Assembly (NCBI GenBank): GCA_963210315.1
Contig: OY723261.1
Span: forward strand, 372,001 to 436,000
Origin: Rhynchopus euleeides
Lineage: Eukaryota; Euglenozoa; Diplonemea; Diplonemida; Diplonemidae
DNA length: 64,000 nucleotides
Reading direction: 5' to 3'
Below, one piece after another: positions 27,901-32,635 of this stretch. Below the pieces are notes generated by a model, which saw nothing but the letters and a program-made list of their open reading frames with translations, was not told where the DNA came from and ran no database searches. The translations under genes and the position numbers were made by a program. Within the stretch, counting starts at the first letter, position 1. Each line of letters begins with the position of its first letter.

Positions 27901-29046
27901 AGAGGACGTCAGCTCCGGCACAGGCAGGTTCTCCTTCAGGAAGGCCACGAGGCCTGAGAAGGTGGGTTCCTGCGCCAGCTCGGATGCAAGCAGGTAGTAC
28001 TGTTCCACGACGGGCGCCAGCTTCATCATGTCCGACACACCGTTGACAAGCTGCGACACGTTCACCCCCGGCAGCTCCAGCCCCGACAGCCCGAGCGAGC
28101 CCAGGTCAAGATCGATGCGAGCGAGCTGCTGGAAGGATGCCACCAGGGCGCTCTGCAGCGTGGCAATGTTGGCGTCGACAGACACGGTGGGCAGCTTGGT
28201 GTCGAAGAGGTTGTCGTCCGTCACCAAGAGGATCGGCGAAGGCAGCTGCCCGACAGGGATGGCGTTCACAGCGATCCCCACCTGCAGGTTGCCGGCCATC
28301 TGCCCCGAAAGGGTACCAAGGCGCACCTCGGTCAGGCGCTGCGCAAGGTCCGTCAGGGATGATGTGCTCGGGAACACAATCGGGATGATCACGTTCGTCA
28401 GATCCACGCTGCCCGTCACCGACACCGAGCCTGCGTCCTTCCACGTCACAGTCGTGTCCACCGCCCCGGCCGCTGACAGGTGTGCCTGCAGGTTGTTGAC
28501 ACGCACCGCGACAGCCTTGCTTGTGACATCGATCTCGACGGTCCCGTTCAGCGACAGCGACCCCGCCAGGTTCAGGTTTGCGTTTGTGAACGACAGCCCA
28601 AGTGCTGACAGATCCCCAGCAGGCAGCTGCTGCAGGCTTGTCGAGAAGGACGGTGTTGCCGTGGCAAGCACGTTCAGCTTCAGGTAGATATCCTTCGTGG
28701 TCACATCCACCTGGCAGCCCACTGAGATCCCTGCAGGCAGCGCGTTGTTGAGCAGGGTCATGTTGGCATCGTTCTGCTCGTCAAGGAGGTTCGTCACCTC
28801 CGCCGTCAGGTTCGCCACGTCATACAGCGGCTTGCTGATGAAGTCCAGCGCCTCCCCTGACCCGATCAACGACAGTTGCTGCGAGGTCAGACGTTCCTGC
28901 GCCTTCAGCACGGCGGTATGGAAGGACGACACCGCATTCTTCACGCTGAGTTGGTATCGCACCGCAACCACATCGCACTCCTCTGTGAAGGCATGTGTTG
29001 CGGAAATCAGCACCGCCACAGCGGCGATGCGCGCAAAGAGGCGCAT
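6955..29046 (-). CDS. Giant secreted RTX-repeat protein (~7,340 aa)
   Basis: Exons 11290-29046 and 6955-11211; the 78-bp intron 11212-11289 (GTATGT...TTTACAG) is a multiple of three without stops, so the frame stays open through it. The ATG at 29046 starts a signal peptide (MRLFARIAAVAVLISATHA). Residues about 20-3050 are beta-rich, Leu/Gly/Asp-rich repeats, with EF-hand-like loops near 2655 and 3060 (DPNDDGKIRFSE fits the EF pattern). From about 3,200 come repeats of GxLTxxxxxGLGM/GGGxDT type and Calx-beta-like domains (about 3,900-4,250). About 4,800-6,180 is a tandem RTX array (GGxGxDxxxGG with VFGDHG, roughly 58-residue period). A CUB-like module lies at about 6,245-6,335, then more RTX units, and a tail with a run of Asp, Lys-Gly repeats and closing Cys. 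RTX nonapeptides bind calcium and fold outside the cell. No toxin-like pore or acyltransferase part is seen, so an adhesin or surface-coat role is likelier. The architecture resembles large bacterial adhesins from memory. Confidence 0.9.
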   Translation of the reverse strand: MRLFARIAAVAVLISATHAFTEECDVVAVRYQLSVKNAVSSFHTAVLKAQERLTSQQLSLIGSGEALDFISKPLYDVANLTAEVTNLLDEQNDANMTLLNNALPAGISVGCQVDVTTKDIYLKLNVLATATPSFSTSLQQLPAGDLSALGLSFTNANLNLAGSLSLNGTVEIDVTSKAVAVRVNNLQAHLSAAGAVDTTVTWKDAGSVSVTGSVDLTNVIIPIVFPSTSSLTDLAQRLTEVRLGTLSGQMAGNLQVGIAVNAIPVGQLPSPILLVTDDNLFDTKLPTVSVDANIATLQSALVASFQQLARIDLDLGSLGLSGLELPGVNVSQLVNGVSDMMKLAPVVEQYYLLASELAQEPTFSGLVAFLKENLPVPELTSSVGYNGIVLTGGWFPETGEVALNIRADLGTTVSLGSFGGTVSNVLGDMQQLGVLFELIGVTAPAQSLAVPDFSASVDFSADIVVDATVGLKTEFINTGKLSGEGLAGSAFLRVNDLSAAVRIAVDPVNFKAALPFDTTIEIADASFQAELGFRAAFSKAVAEPDPNTPVTAGTALPSVEITVLELISGGTNAVSNFLKQLQIEVYAALDVVVPVQLSSAFLGDRSLSPIVELHDETLLSGGLPKFSLDIDLSFLVPSLPGGSGGSGNQLTGVFEKLTSLFDDLSGISLPTGGSLPNVPALGNLLKSVGGKLSFTTMLDEYLDLLVKFRKLTNSLDFSLTLDTSLAEPLVDSLTFNLQILSNLKVRFPTVFADFDGLENPLTNKTFSVWGLDFLPYVQVEFGLSLTVASADKSFGRQELIWFLATNLDYGLMPDTAVGLIRLLGLGATFPDFDTAGYPINAQLQRFNPLDHLTNLRSLLGVSSVTFNLGSLGSLLGSSVPTLGVNIDFQKAMFQLLSTRFPELSTKFDGVSFDGLPISAVSGEVFDWRSYLPQVGSVLGLGSSLSLSDLSGLFGKRPTIQGLVRFLKSRLLDGLSTGLTIGGTTFSGGLTSIDGRMELAARMALVIDTPSITPSEVVQSLEDALGGLFSMIGQDNVIGSIGAISGPLKNQLSGLDSVLAFGASVVLDVEAGLDIQPLIKPTAQGSRVPQLFARVHAFTFNVSVEVTDFSATLNFGPDFDFTALINTNLTFAAVSNASAGSPVVLWDQAAGQSFSISPLTESFSLAGSLVGDVRLSAGPLPGALYLGVEDLALFDSQKAKFSVDVEIPKELVQVLQSALKGLGDIGRAINSFPALSTTLPLVNRTLNELLKNGATNEGGDWGDFFIYDTLLDEVLADPAYAGCTSGTTVCPKARETLAVFRKAMANRTAGSFTAVGGVPPTFVTGGMVGSEFQFGFGVGGSLEILVTPPLGELIEEDAFEFSGTGLLAVRVNFGFGLDVKVDTSAGLTNVTLSDVVVRLHNFTVDVEIQADVSATVSIGIASASISGGSGLLAASFTGSLNQGLPTAVADITMSKFTFDKTATIDACLPFSAEIAGKDLGALVGATEKPQICVNDSNLFESPSPTITPKFMDRLLDFRGLTPIQILGLVRGVVNIVQEYRETPVFDLPIPFTDIDLGDMLDFADALAASLTAKMLRAQDAADRTTLTLCLEALELTPGWNVSGTNETAAFADNLKNKVMSVVLNEQVEVELELDTTALAAVTSLDVLATKLNEALFAAGFGPSVKASVIPGVDALQLCTNETIKATDLRVQIALKKTGNQAYTASADAVVAYTMLGFTHGDVKEVPRVPAFQTVPELVVVLAELMGLPEGALRVTYEDPNNAGQYELLFKLELPLTLPTPAATLKLGLEVEPLLEVNASAQIQLDTRATIGFDLGVRMGTPAGNLSLQATPKDPLGVNFTTASELNFTLRVDNDRFVVVLRTGKVFIDELTEQIAAIQPGGNVVLSVLNYKNSTFLIKSTYAKRLEVISTPAFEAASGLSSDKTKALLFQPIIRDLYFDAKSVLSVTNVNLEATLAILQASSYGGNGFISLHAIAAFGAPGQTLALSDIRDAIVEDPFSVLAANATVNSGLDIQVDVTVPGTPLAVSGDVAVSMNPPFFVELQPNFTLPNASDFVVAVSGPLDLPNFKNLSLADIVGLIADGVDIMFGNEAKGIAGLLTGLDILDIEIPLVSVTPRTVVTELQKALQEIEGILQNPSGGIKRLELLVEAKLGLTDDNNPACTGSCLVEFTYANKELILALQYTVAPPTLPKLSLDMNLPDLLDLAGITLDQDVQDVLGDFVDLEAKLEFQFEGYAGAYLELGIDISSFPYRPFIGGKTGVALSIQANATGDLKMSLGPLEFGITNGKVSLDDGEMVPGPAKLSYGLVEGDRHYLSNGFRPIIDAFTLQHVGRVEVDLPITGLPESMMIEIPSITDFLNRDKGGNTSNLVVFKGSKIQDMFNSLTLSLKKLNPLEALLTDKEAIVTGIENMFAKVELAVTAADGVLGSLNAPIVKDKIRTTIKRDFIGSFKPELVTNVRARLNQLTGSDANANVASALRDVMTDLLGTKYGILKQDINLVIKEKPSTEFPFGKDISATVLDPVTGIKLPGASLETADALEWQVKLGKDILFEDAFDFDLGMDELPLKLDVQGGVKLLVGWNFNLYFGVSVSRGFYLNVEGDEGSDGTDMEVYAGLTLPGLTASGELFILKASVVNLDEVTRLLGRVSVDLTEENGDGALTFREIKSGGASLIRAQAVFEAALGMKLTLGLKGVEGLPEFSTEIFSYYSAEWKKPSTRGLKKGTVAALPAANETIPSEGFPSPTFILNDVSLDLSEFVSSVLKPIFGKLAGFLGPIKPILDALSAPLPVISDLAKRDLSLLELPEVLLNGLLGAGGPVRGSVKNVLGYVNAVKEVIELAILVIDVITDLANFQGNLKLSFGTWEIKKSGAERYSGGLTLPAGFTPVKRQAVVLDDSKPSSDASNKGPSSMKGLFKKLTDPNAIFNLPFLSPKGVLALITGKDVDLFVVNSPVMEIDVTIDFWFPIAAGIIVVDFYGSFQFRARISMGYDTSGIRRAIEQKDPLLALDGFFLSDTDIPTGTGGVDIPELYSAGTVRVGATLNVGLAKLSGSGFFSFTGSIDLYDPNDDGKIRFSEIKSIVEKGSFLDIFNIKIKMCAGVSFSVDIFNPFVNWKCKWYGCWPRGRWESVYSFSKSICFLEIDTTPPALPILAEVESSKLKLNMGSRAGRRLTGNTNDGGEYFTIRHVNGEAGSEEAVVLFGVPPASGQEDNRQAQEFTNYATYEADGARFGDKILLENPRSGGRFVGGNDAGQDWLILDMTGRKSQLEAGTITATKISGFGIGTGGIIFSEFQQVHVRINNLMSSLTIEGVAAGTSLYVYLNGGNDVVTVKASSAIAGKLFIVGGSGQDTLNVVAQGVSTGSLTSTTVDNLGMTGTLTFSQMEVIRVTLSTGTDTFTVVSTPVGASVEIAARGGADTITVGSATVNDIVSPVKVDGAGGSYLIISDSLDPTDTTGELTASRVTGLGMSSFGVLYTGFVQITVDLPLRGATSFNVSSTHPGLTLVNGGDESDMLVVAGISGPARVYGGGGDDRLEIPLTIEGDTVINRISAPLTMDGQLGDDTYQIGFSGTGASRITLHDEGYVQKNGGETNVLVMDGTPYADTILFRPGFIACVHDGEAERVDVDRTINGGITVNGHNGDDTFATDGTSSIVTQNGGAGNDRFLIGQLYNSERVVDRMSEPGDVFNTTLTTEGYLSDGNGDHMNCNGESGEDSFVVMRNLGTLSLRGGIGNDRFTVRAFALASSLDKSVPDPNLGNTDVATDEGNDVVYYTVNAPVTIDGGPGFDTLVAIGTDLPDTFVVTRNGIYGAGLFITFTGIESVELATGAGDDSIYIMSTADNVKTNVFAGLGSDSVYVTPRYSVPVNSKDLRGHNGVIEHAVSSTADAAYDGLEAHGVTAYVTDQDSPSMVISSVNPLQLLETGSSSEQVGVYTIRMVHGLSSFFSEVTVNVVVPGAPSEIPNAASVTVSPNVLKFNIFNWRIARTVTVRVVNDRAPEGNEALFLAHDIVQLSNTDGYDKLKTPPLPVRIIDADQAEMYVLKPDHANGMRISESGLGPVGKSVTYDVLLKPCVASARPQDVSVSLRYNTSQATASPSTFSFASGSNCRQTVTVTATDDQDVEGFHFVAIYHDVTGSNTVYRALSLETVNIEILDDDAPGLVVLESHGATEVVEGDEAGDTYLLYLTQKPAGDVVVDVNVAATLLSWGGATTKKQLTVSPAQVTFKTNTYAAPATITVQAIVDELDETAGEETQQFASQPALAYQIQGPLTVGGGAAPAAEAILKAVKYPGETDIEAFPGQTNPWLTVREEEQVDRLVVENTGGFLPTTVSMSNGRITGMGMGNERVLGGETVLGGIQYYDFEEVVLNLGPAVDTVLINGTAAGTTYVNGGKGNDHFVIRGADGPVVLDGSLGADRFDFGDEAGLMGGIKDLVAVSGGAGTDAVAVNNGGGNALGAAGFLSRTELTGLGMYPARDSSSVAVQLVAVRGVSGTFSLSFSVDGKVYNESFAVGASGASIQERLQAVVLPNKTSCGVQMIAQCVQSFRVDKLGGDSFLYVVRYTGELATSAVSEMSVDTTHVVGASVELLAGLRHDAHPIAAGIAYVGMESLDIDLGITNPDVLNVRGTSVPTAVRTHGGDDTVVVASDALVLNTAAAQAVTFVSGRLDYVEGPLSIDIGETGRGRLLVSDSVGTTGREAAVLEAGKLTGFSPATITFTGADYTRGISVWLGAEKDTVLVSGTYGPDVNGTRTVTSVFTGPGNDTLTVSLQNGRDGFFVGGTEEGDDTIDASKSTLPLVLVGGTGGDRILSGLGGDIIFGDVGTALYGGVDQLATPRTTTAPLSGVAHYPSDVFTGTCGTEAEGEDLVTTSGYASNIVFGGGNQDKVYTENGDDVLLGDFGIVRFTDGNMTRVESICTTEGGNDTLVSGRGRDIVIGGRGHDDISGGTGDDLLAGDHATVLVVHTGKAKLATIEATLPDYGDDDVIRASYGNDIVMGGPGADNVWAGPGHDVVFGDHGILQFTTPTDYTFEAVSVTRPESTGTGDKLFGETGRDLLMGGQGDDLLQGGTEDDWLFGDHATGNVTFSIDAPPVIIDVPVVAEAHLVHSSVQLEAFAPVRGNTDVIEGEEGDDLLVGGHGEDILLGGNGTDVMFGDYGHYEAKPGFAWFYSVHAASLGGSDTIVGADGDDYAFGGISNDTIYGNAGVNALWGDHGSVTFRWEAEVGVTHAVPPVSFRTVESISPSDGDGTGDVLYGGDLGDFMFGGRGADTLHGGKGDNVMFGDHGAMNYSITSIEYGSVFADVPTDGGVDTIFGGSDDDTVFGGQAGDTIDVYGGNNRVFGDFGHIARNFRARTDTIVSTYTEHGGVDTITAQAGNQLVFGGVSGDNITTEGGDDVVFGDNGRVSYAPGETTYASVSPEDGGDDTIDVASGKDVVFGGIGSDVIDAGKHDDVVFGDHGSVELAGEGDITLFSIETNETVGGADTITAGSGEDTVFGGQDGDTIDGNEGKDVVFGDHGNVTIRPGTNLTVVVSISEADGGADTIRTHTGDDVVFGGADGDDIQTHSGDDVVFGDHGQVQLQYGKVQLTSTAPSLGGEDTIATDSGNDTVFGGAEADSIDVSTGDDVVFGDHGSVTIAKGDTLLQSVFTDPEEWGGPDSITGAHGNDILFGGQAGDNMTGDSGADWVFGDHGRVHLRPKAATHTLLESIATIHGGADTIDTHDGKDYVFGGQAGDHITTSTEEDVVFGDHGKIELSVEGDLFVSISTENPQAGGRDVVDSGADADLVFGGQDNDVLRTQSGDDTVFGDHGEVTVEVEGPVQATTISVIHGGSDEIHSGSDDDIVFGGAVGDEVHAGTGDDVVFGDHGNHWQKKNNVRITSIARGVEDNGGNDKIWGEAGEDIIIGGQADDVMYGQAGDDWIFGDHARVSLGKKQVCCGTAAGGANVSRHNALSQSFSTLQTLKSFDEKSGGKDTIYAGDNNDYVVGGEDSDAIFGGEGIDHIFGDSASIEQDKKLVGTRTFTSEFTASKFGGGDRIEAGPGDDFVVGQQGDDWVSGGTGQDMVFGDQAEAEMQRANHTILWARTIDPVEGIGGDDVLYGDDGDDYLFGGAASDTLHGGNNFDVLLGDHALFNGSFRVEHQYKSIYTGDDAGGANDTLHGDDGDDVLLGQQGDDVLYGGAGDDDLTGGHDVLDGSDGSDTIHGDGGADVVLGDNGLIDRLLYVHKEEPAPVAQTPVPLARVPAFCRHMSDLVKQEGEVEHPGKKDSGSDDGDDDDRRNRHGGGRQYGPNEELCWKTECVGESVTLKWKRFATEKRYDEVHLYTLAANGTYELQWSHSGYSLPHRRPQTYSQDVIVRFSSDGYVHDLGFEFEYECSAPTAQPATRPPAPQEDPLTPPPPFVHSIQWERYPGAQRYADVVRLVQRFDDVDVVAGDDIIYGGDGDDILHGQRGDDTIDGGADEDELFGELGDDVLRGGAGADVVIGDMGHVVRALTDDGQPQVHPGSGVWHRNVVLEEQARFTKQYVETWRDARPLPREAAKLLQADVLLSMGGYLENGQEKKLEVWKTRKPWRTAVAGLELLRDGDDTLEGNDGDDVLIGQRGNDRLHGGAGDDFLYGDTVSSVYHYDSCLPLVTTVVRVLRESRDAEPWKFDIPFFGHVTHIPVWLGTEQSGRADAMRPIDDSSLSTLLPEEYVRMLETVGAQDLRVIKRDVVMRPFVAITPDVVRHEHEVSGNDELDGGDGNDLLVGDSAFHHALVNLRVRALDALRERTSARWVEIQFRLARLSTDAGTYEAQEGKLDLPKGVKSGNDRLRGGAGNDVLVGDRLEAFTDVVYHTHFTEETLEKTVKSLMNTYADYEVLAVDLQHLLFEAHHAVVQHLLAEARRGKAAPEVQLYLSNDNIDGGAGDDFAIGDSLVLMTKGLFLNSTHSGNYFTAVDWGDYPKGHKDKDWDWDRDWNDRRGHDDDHHNHGKKNPFYELLEDLSKDLSRHVKYDFYPSDWISGGNLKRRDAWNKMPYTKWGSDVIHGGDGSDSILGDYGLVVVPTFEGDPFHPSSQHGLQSIRTALQEHLHFVSEVVKDRLTQPAQKWKTAALQDQSFDRDMRGLKMYHDKGRGSHGHDEPESSPLSDTLYGDAGGDVMSDSNAVAVAPMWRPTNQLVVDFGHSGSRHGNHGTDGLFPPREFVSLLDDKSWRRMREYESRDRSTDEDVLTGGHQAGERDVVLVENLKEDRVTDKEKWVDSIYYRPAYSYLAEDLRDSYVGAVHGTCLNELARDGVVSARTVHRNVDLPVWGWHGVFGVVWTKHGIREPHYHAAQRRHADDMNKKFDKKKSDHDDDKDKHDDDDDDDDDKHKGKGKGKDNGKGKHDCGKHDSWKNLCKCHKC
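9960..10240 (-). other. CUB-like module within giant protein
   Basis: This encodes a domain bounded by Cys pairs (ELCWKTEC ... FEFEYEC), with Tyr/Asp/Val-rich strands and the motif DVIVRFSSD. The same pattern (Cys, LxWTxF, Asp, SGxxLP, GDxxVRFxSD, FEYxC) occurs three times in the astacin gene at 43327-46461. CUB modules bind protein or sugar ligands, often with calcium. Confidence 0.65.
10400..14660 (-). repeat. Tandem RTX / VFGDHG repeat array
   Basis: About two dozen units of about 170-175 bp, each encoding two or three GGxGxD nonapeptides, a VFGDHG-like motif, a beta pair with alternating hydrophobic residues, and GGADTI. Neighbouring units are similar but not identical, so the array is diverged rather than recently expanded. 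Confidence 0.85.
11212..11289 (-). other. 78-bp intron inside the giant gene
   Basis: The donor is AAGCAG|GTATGTTG and the acceptor CTCCACTTTACAG|ACCCTC. The intron length is divisible by three and free of stops. If translated it adds 26 residues (rich in Cys, Ser and Asn) that break the otherwise regular spacing between a GDHA motif and the next GGKDTI motif. Removing it restores the roughly 58-residue period of neighbouring repeats, which supports splicing. Confidence 0.75.
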
Positions 29047-29097
29047 CCCTGCGACTCTACTCCCTCCGCTCCTGTTTACTAGTCTTGTTTTGCAATA

Positions 29098-29398
29098 TAC
29101 CGTATACGTAAATATTTTGGAACGTAAATATTATGGAACGTAAATATTTTGGAACGCTGGTGGGTTGGCGTTCCAGATTTTTTTCGTTCCATAATATTTA
29201 CAGGGCTTTCTGCGACTCGGGGACTTGGACCAGGTGATCGGACGGCATACAGAGTCCCTGACGGGACCTACTCGTGCACTTTTCGCGCGATTCCTGACGC
29301 AAGCCGTCCTCACCACCGAGTCCCCAACTGGCCCTGTAAATATTATGGAACGGACCGGCCAAAAATGGGCCCGTTCCATAATATTTACGTATACGGTA
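29098..29398. mobile_element. 301-bp TA-flanked MITE (Tc1/mariner-like ends)
   Basis: The ends are inverted repeats TACCGTATACGTAAATAT / ATATTTACGTATACGGTA, with TA at each end as the likely target duplication. Inside, a 16-bp unit TAAATATTWTGGAACG occurs three times at the left end and once, inverted, at the right, with more copies in both orientations near the middle. There is no coding capacity. A second copy begins at 63936. It lies 52 bp upstream of the ATG of the giant gene, so it sits in its promoter or 5' UTR. Confidence 0.8.
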
Positions 29399-32300
29399 GT
29401 CTTTATGTGTTGACCTGGCGTGGCGGTGTGTGCATGGGGTAACAGGCAGACGCGGCTGCCAGAAGCAGGGCTGGAGCGGCAAAGGTCACCAGAGGGTGGG
29501 ACAGAGCAGGTCTTCACCAGCATCGCTTCGGTCTCGGCCCTACGGAACGGATCGGCGCAGTTGTCTGCACCGCACCCTGCCCCTCCCAACCCTCGCCCGT
29601 AACGTACGGCTCACACAAGCAGGTGTCAATCAAACAGGCAGATACACGTTGCACTGGAGCGATATAGTTCTTAGGATAGCTGAATGACGTCTCCAATAAA
29701 GTATGAAAAACGGTTGGACTGACGGATCACGGGACAGATCGAATGAAGAAAGAGAAAGAAGAGAAAGAGGGAGACGCCCCTAGCGGGGGATAAGAAGTTG
29801 GTGCGACCAGGCTCCGCCGATAGCGGCAAGTCCGCGTTGGAAGGCCGCAACCACACCTTGCGGGTTTGCGATGCCACGGCTCACAACCCATCGGTCTAAT
29901 TCGCGCTTGCACTGTGATTGCGGTAGCTCGAAAAGCAGACTACCCGGTAATTCGCCAAGCACACGGGAGGGATGCAGAAGAGTTGGCACAAACAAAACAC
30001 GGGGCAATATGACGGCATCTGTGGAATCTCTCGGGAGACGGGGTGCGATATTCTCGAGCGTTCCCGCTCACTCCCCACTTCGCACGACCATCCCTTGCCC
30101 AAGGAGGAAGGAGGGAAGGGATACGCCGCGACACTGCGGGACACCGTCGATGATTACCCCAACGCAGTACGCCTGCAATGGATGCGGCATGTGCACAGCT
30201 GATGCAACCCTTCATCGCTTTCAGTCACACAACACCACCATCCACTGCACACACCTTCCCGTAGTTTAGTAGGCACTGGGATGCATTGCATGCATCTCGG
30301 TGCAGAACCGGCAGACAGTATGCGTAGGTGCGGTGCAGTTGTCCAGTTCTTTCTGTTCAGCTTTTTGAGCAGACCAACCCAAGCCAGCCCAAACCAGGCA
30401 CTGATGACAGTTCAGACCAAGCAGGAGTAAACCTTTGCGGCTTACAATCAAACTTTGTCTTGTGAATGTGTATGACTGTAGGCGTTTCGAGTGGATTGGC
30501 AACGCATGACAACGGTAGTGCACATCGTTTGCTTTGGTCCACACAACCACTGTGCACGTGTGTTGTTTCTTTCGGATCTTTCTAGGTAAGTTCTGGGATA
30601 TAAACAGTCACGTCATCACTCATCACATTGATCCGTTTAGTGTGCGTGTGATATTTTTGTGGAAACTAAGAAGAAAGTTCGTTCCTATTCTTTCACGCCA
30701 CCCGTTTTGCTAGTTTCGGTTCTCGAAATGGCAGGCTTATTTGCGTCTTAAGGCCGACAACAAAACACCCACCCGACCACCTCTCCCCAGGAACAAACAT
30801 TCTTACAGGAGCCTCTCCACAATCTCGGTGTCAACCTGGCGCAGTTTTGACACACACAGTACGAGAGCACACCTCCATCTTTTTGAACTTCCAGCCCAGG
30901 AGGGACCCGGTGAGGCGCTCGAGTCAACCCCAGATGGGCAGGGGACCTTCATCCGCACAACACGTAATAGGCCCGGGTCCGTGATCGTGAAGGGCAGAGA
31001 GCGCCCCAGTCCTCGGGCTGAGAGGCCCCGGGCCGCATCACAGATCCTCTGGAGTAGGGGCAGATGCATGCGCAGCAGCACTGCACTACCCCAGGCCAAC
31101 ACGGAACACGGCCTAAGCCCTCCCGCACGTGGGCATCAAGAGCGGGCGGAAAACCGTGAATACCGTCCACCAGAGGGTGTTGGGGCGGAGGTGTCTGGGA
31201 CAGACTAGTGGCACTGCTGATTGCACACCCGTGTGCCCCATTGTCCTCTAGTCAGGGTGGTGAACGCACCGATCACCACTGCTTTGAGGCGTTCTCCACT
31301 CGCCCCCCCCCCCCCCCCCGCTCCGGCTGCGACACCACAAAAGGGCGGGTCACGGACAAGCATCGTATGCAGTTGACACCGAGACGTAGAACTAAAGTAC
31401 AGTACAAAAATACATAAAAGGCGTGGCGGGAGAGAGGCAAGGGGGGGGGCGGTGGGGGGAGGGGCACGTTGCACGTTGTCGTGACTGATAAATATTCTTC
31501 GCTCGGGGAAGGCGGGTGGCGCAAAAAATAATTGAGCCGACTCATTGAAAGAACGGATGGGCGTGACCGGGCGACGGATGGTGGTTTCTCCAGTAAAGGC
31601 CATTCGCTCTGGCAAACTGTGGGAGAAGCGGTCATCGCGGCATGCCTCAAGGCAGTGGGGGAGGGAGGAGGGGACGCTGTGGCAGTATGCTAAAACATGC
31701 ACCCACACAACTGCAGGCCGAGCAGCCGACTCGCATGCCGGCGCAACTTGAGATACGTAGCTCTTACACCGTTACACACCACACAGCAGGACCTGAAGGC
31801 ACTCCGAACACCCGAGGGCTGTTGCGGCAGCACACCCGGATGGAGGAGGACAAAGCTGCGTGTGGCTGGTTTTGTCGCCCCTTCCTCGAACTGCCCTCTT
31901 CGTGTCCGGCTTGTTACACATATAAACCCCAGTTGTACCCCCCCCCCCACCCTACCACCCCCCACACAAACAGATACGCAATGTCGTGTTTTGCGATAAC
32001 CTCTCTCAGGTCACAATGAAAAGAAAAGAACTGTTGGGAGCGCACGTAGGGTCACTCATACACGCACAGGTGCGCACAAACACAAAAGAAATGAATGGCA
32101 CTTCGATCGAAGCCTGGCTAGCAAACCGCCTTCTTCAAGACACATAGTGGCGAAACAACGCTGCTTCAAAAAGGAAGCAATGTGATGAACGTTCTGTGCT
32201 TGCGAGAGGAGAGTGGCGCACCACAGAGGCAGGCCAAGGTGGGACTCCACACAACACACACACCCCTCGTTGTGCACGGCAGAGCACCACGGCCTTCCTC

Positions 32301-32635
32301 CATGGCGCAGTGCAGAGTTTGGGAACGTTTGGAACAGGCGACAGCCGCCTGAATCTTTTTCAGGCGACGCGCCACACCGAACACCCTGTCCTTCCTGCGA
32401 CATCACTGCACCACACACAGGGGGGGGGGAGGAGGAGGAAGCGGCCAGACCCCCTCAGTCGAACGCACTGCCGCGAGGGCGGGGATTGGGGGGTGTTGAG
32501 GGGTTGAGTTTCGTTTCTTCTTGGCATTTTGTATCGCACAACCAAATCCCACATGCGAGCGTCGGGGGCGGAAGGGGGTGGGGGGAGGGGGTATCAAAAA
32601 CACTCCAGAAAACATTGGAAAGGGCGGCCTACTCA
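29399..32635. other. Intergenic, no gene seen
   Basis: About 3.2 kb. Open frames up to about 165 codons on both strands lack domains, and their composition does not match the real genes. A 17-base C run lies at 31303-31319, and C-rich and CA-rich patches occur near 31930-31970 and 32250-32270. The right part would hold the 3' UTR of the FAM135-like gene. Confidence 0.5.

Noticed and set aside
6955-29046. Bacterial contaminant contig
   Set aside because: Neighbouring genes have introns and eukaryotic domains, and the giant gene itself has a GTATGT intron and a CUB-like module.
6955-29046. RTX toxin
   Set aside because: Only the calcium-binding repeats are shared with toxins. No pore-forming, acylation or secretion-signal parts were seen, and a eukaryotic signal peptide is present.
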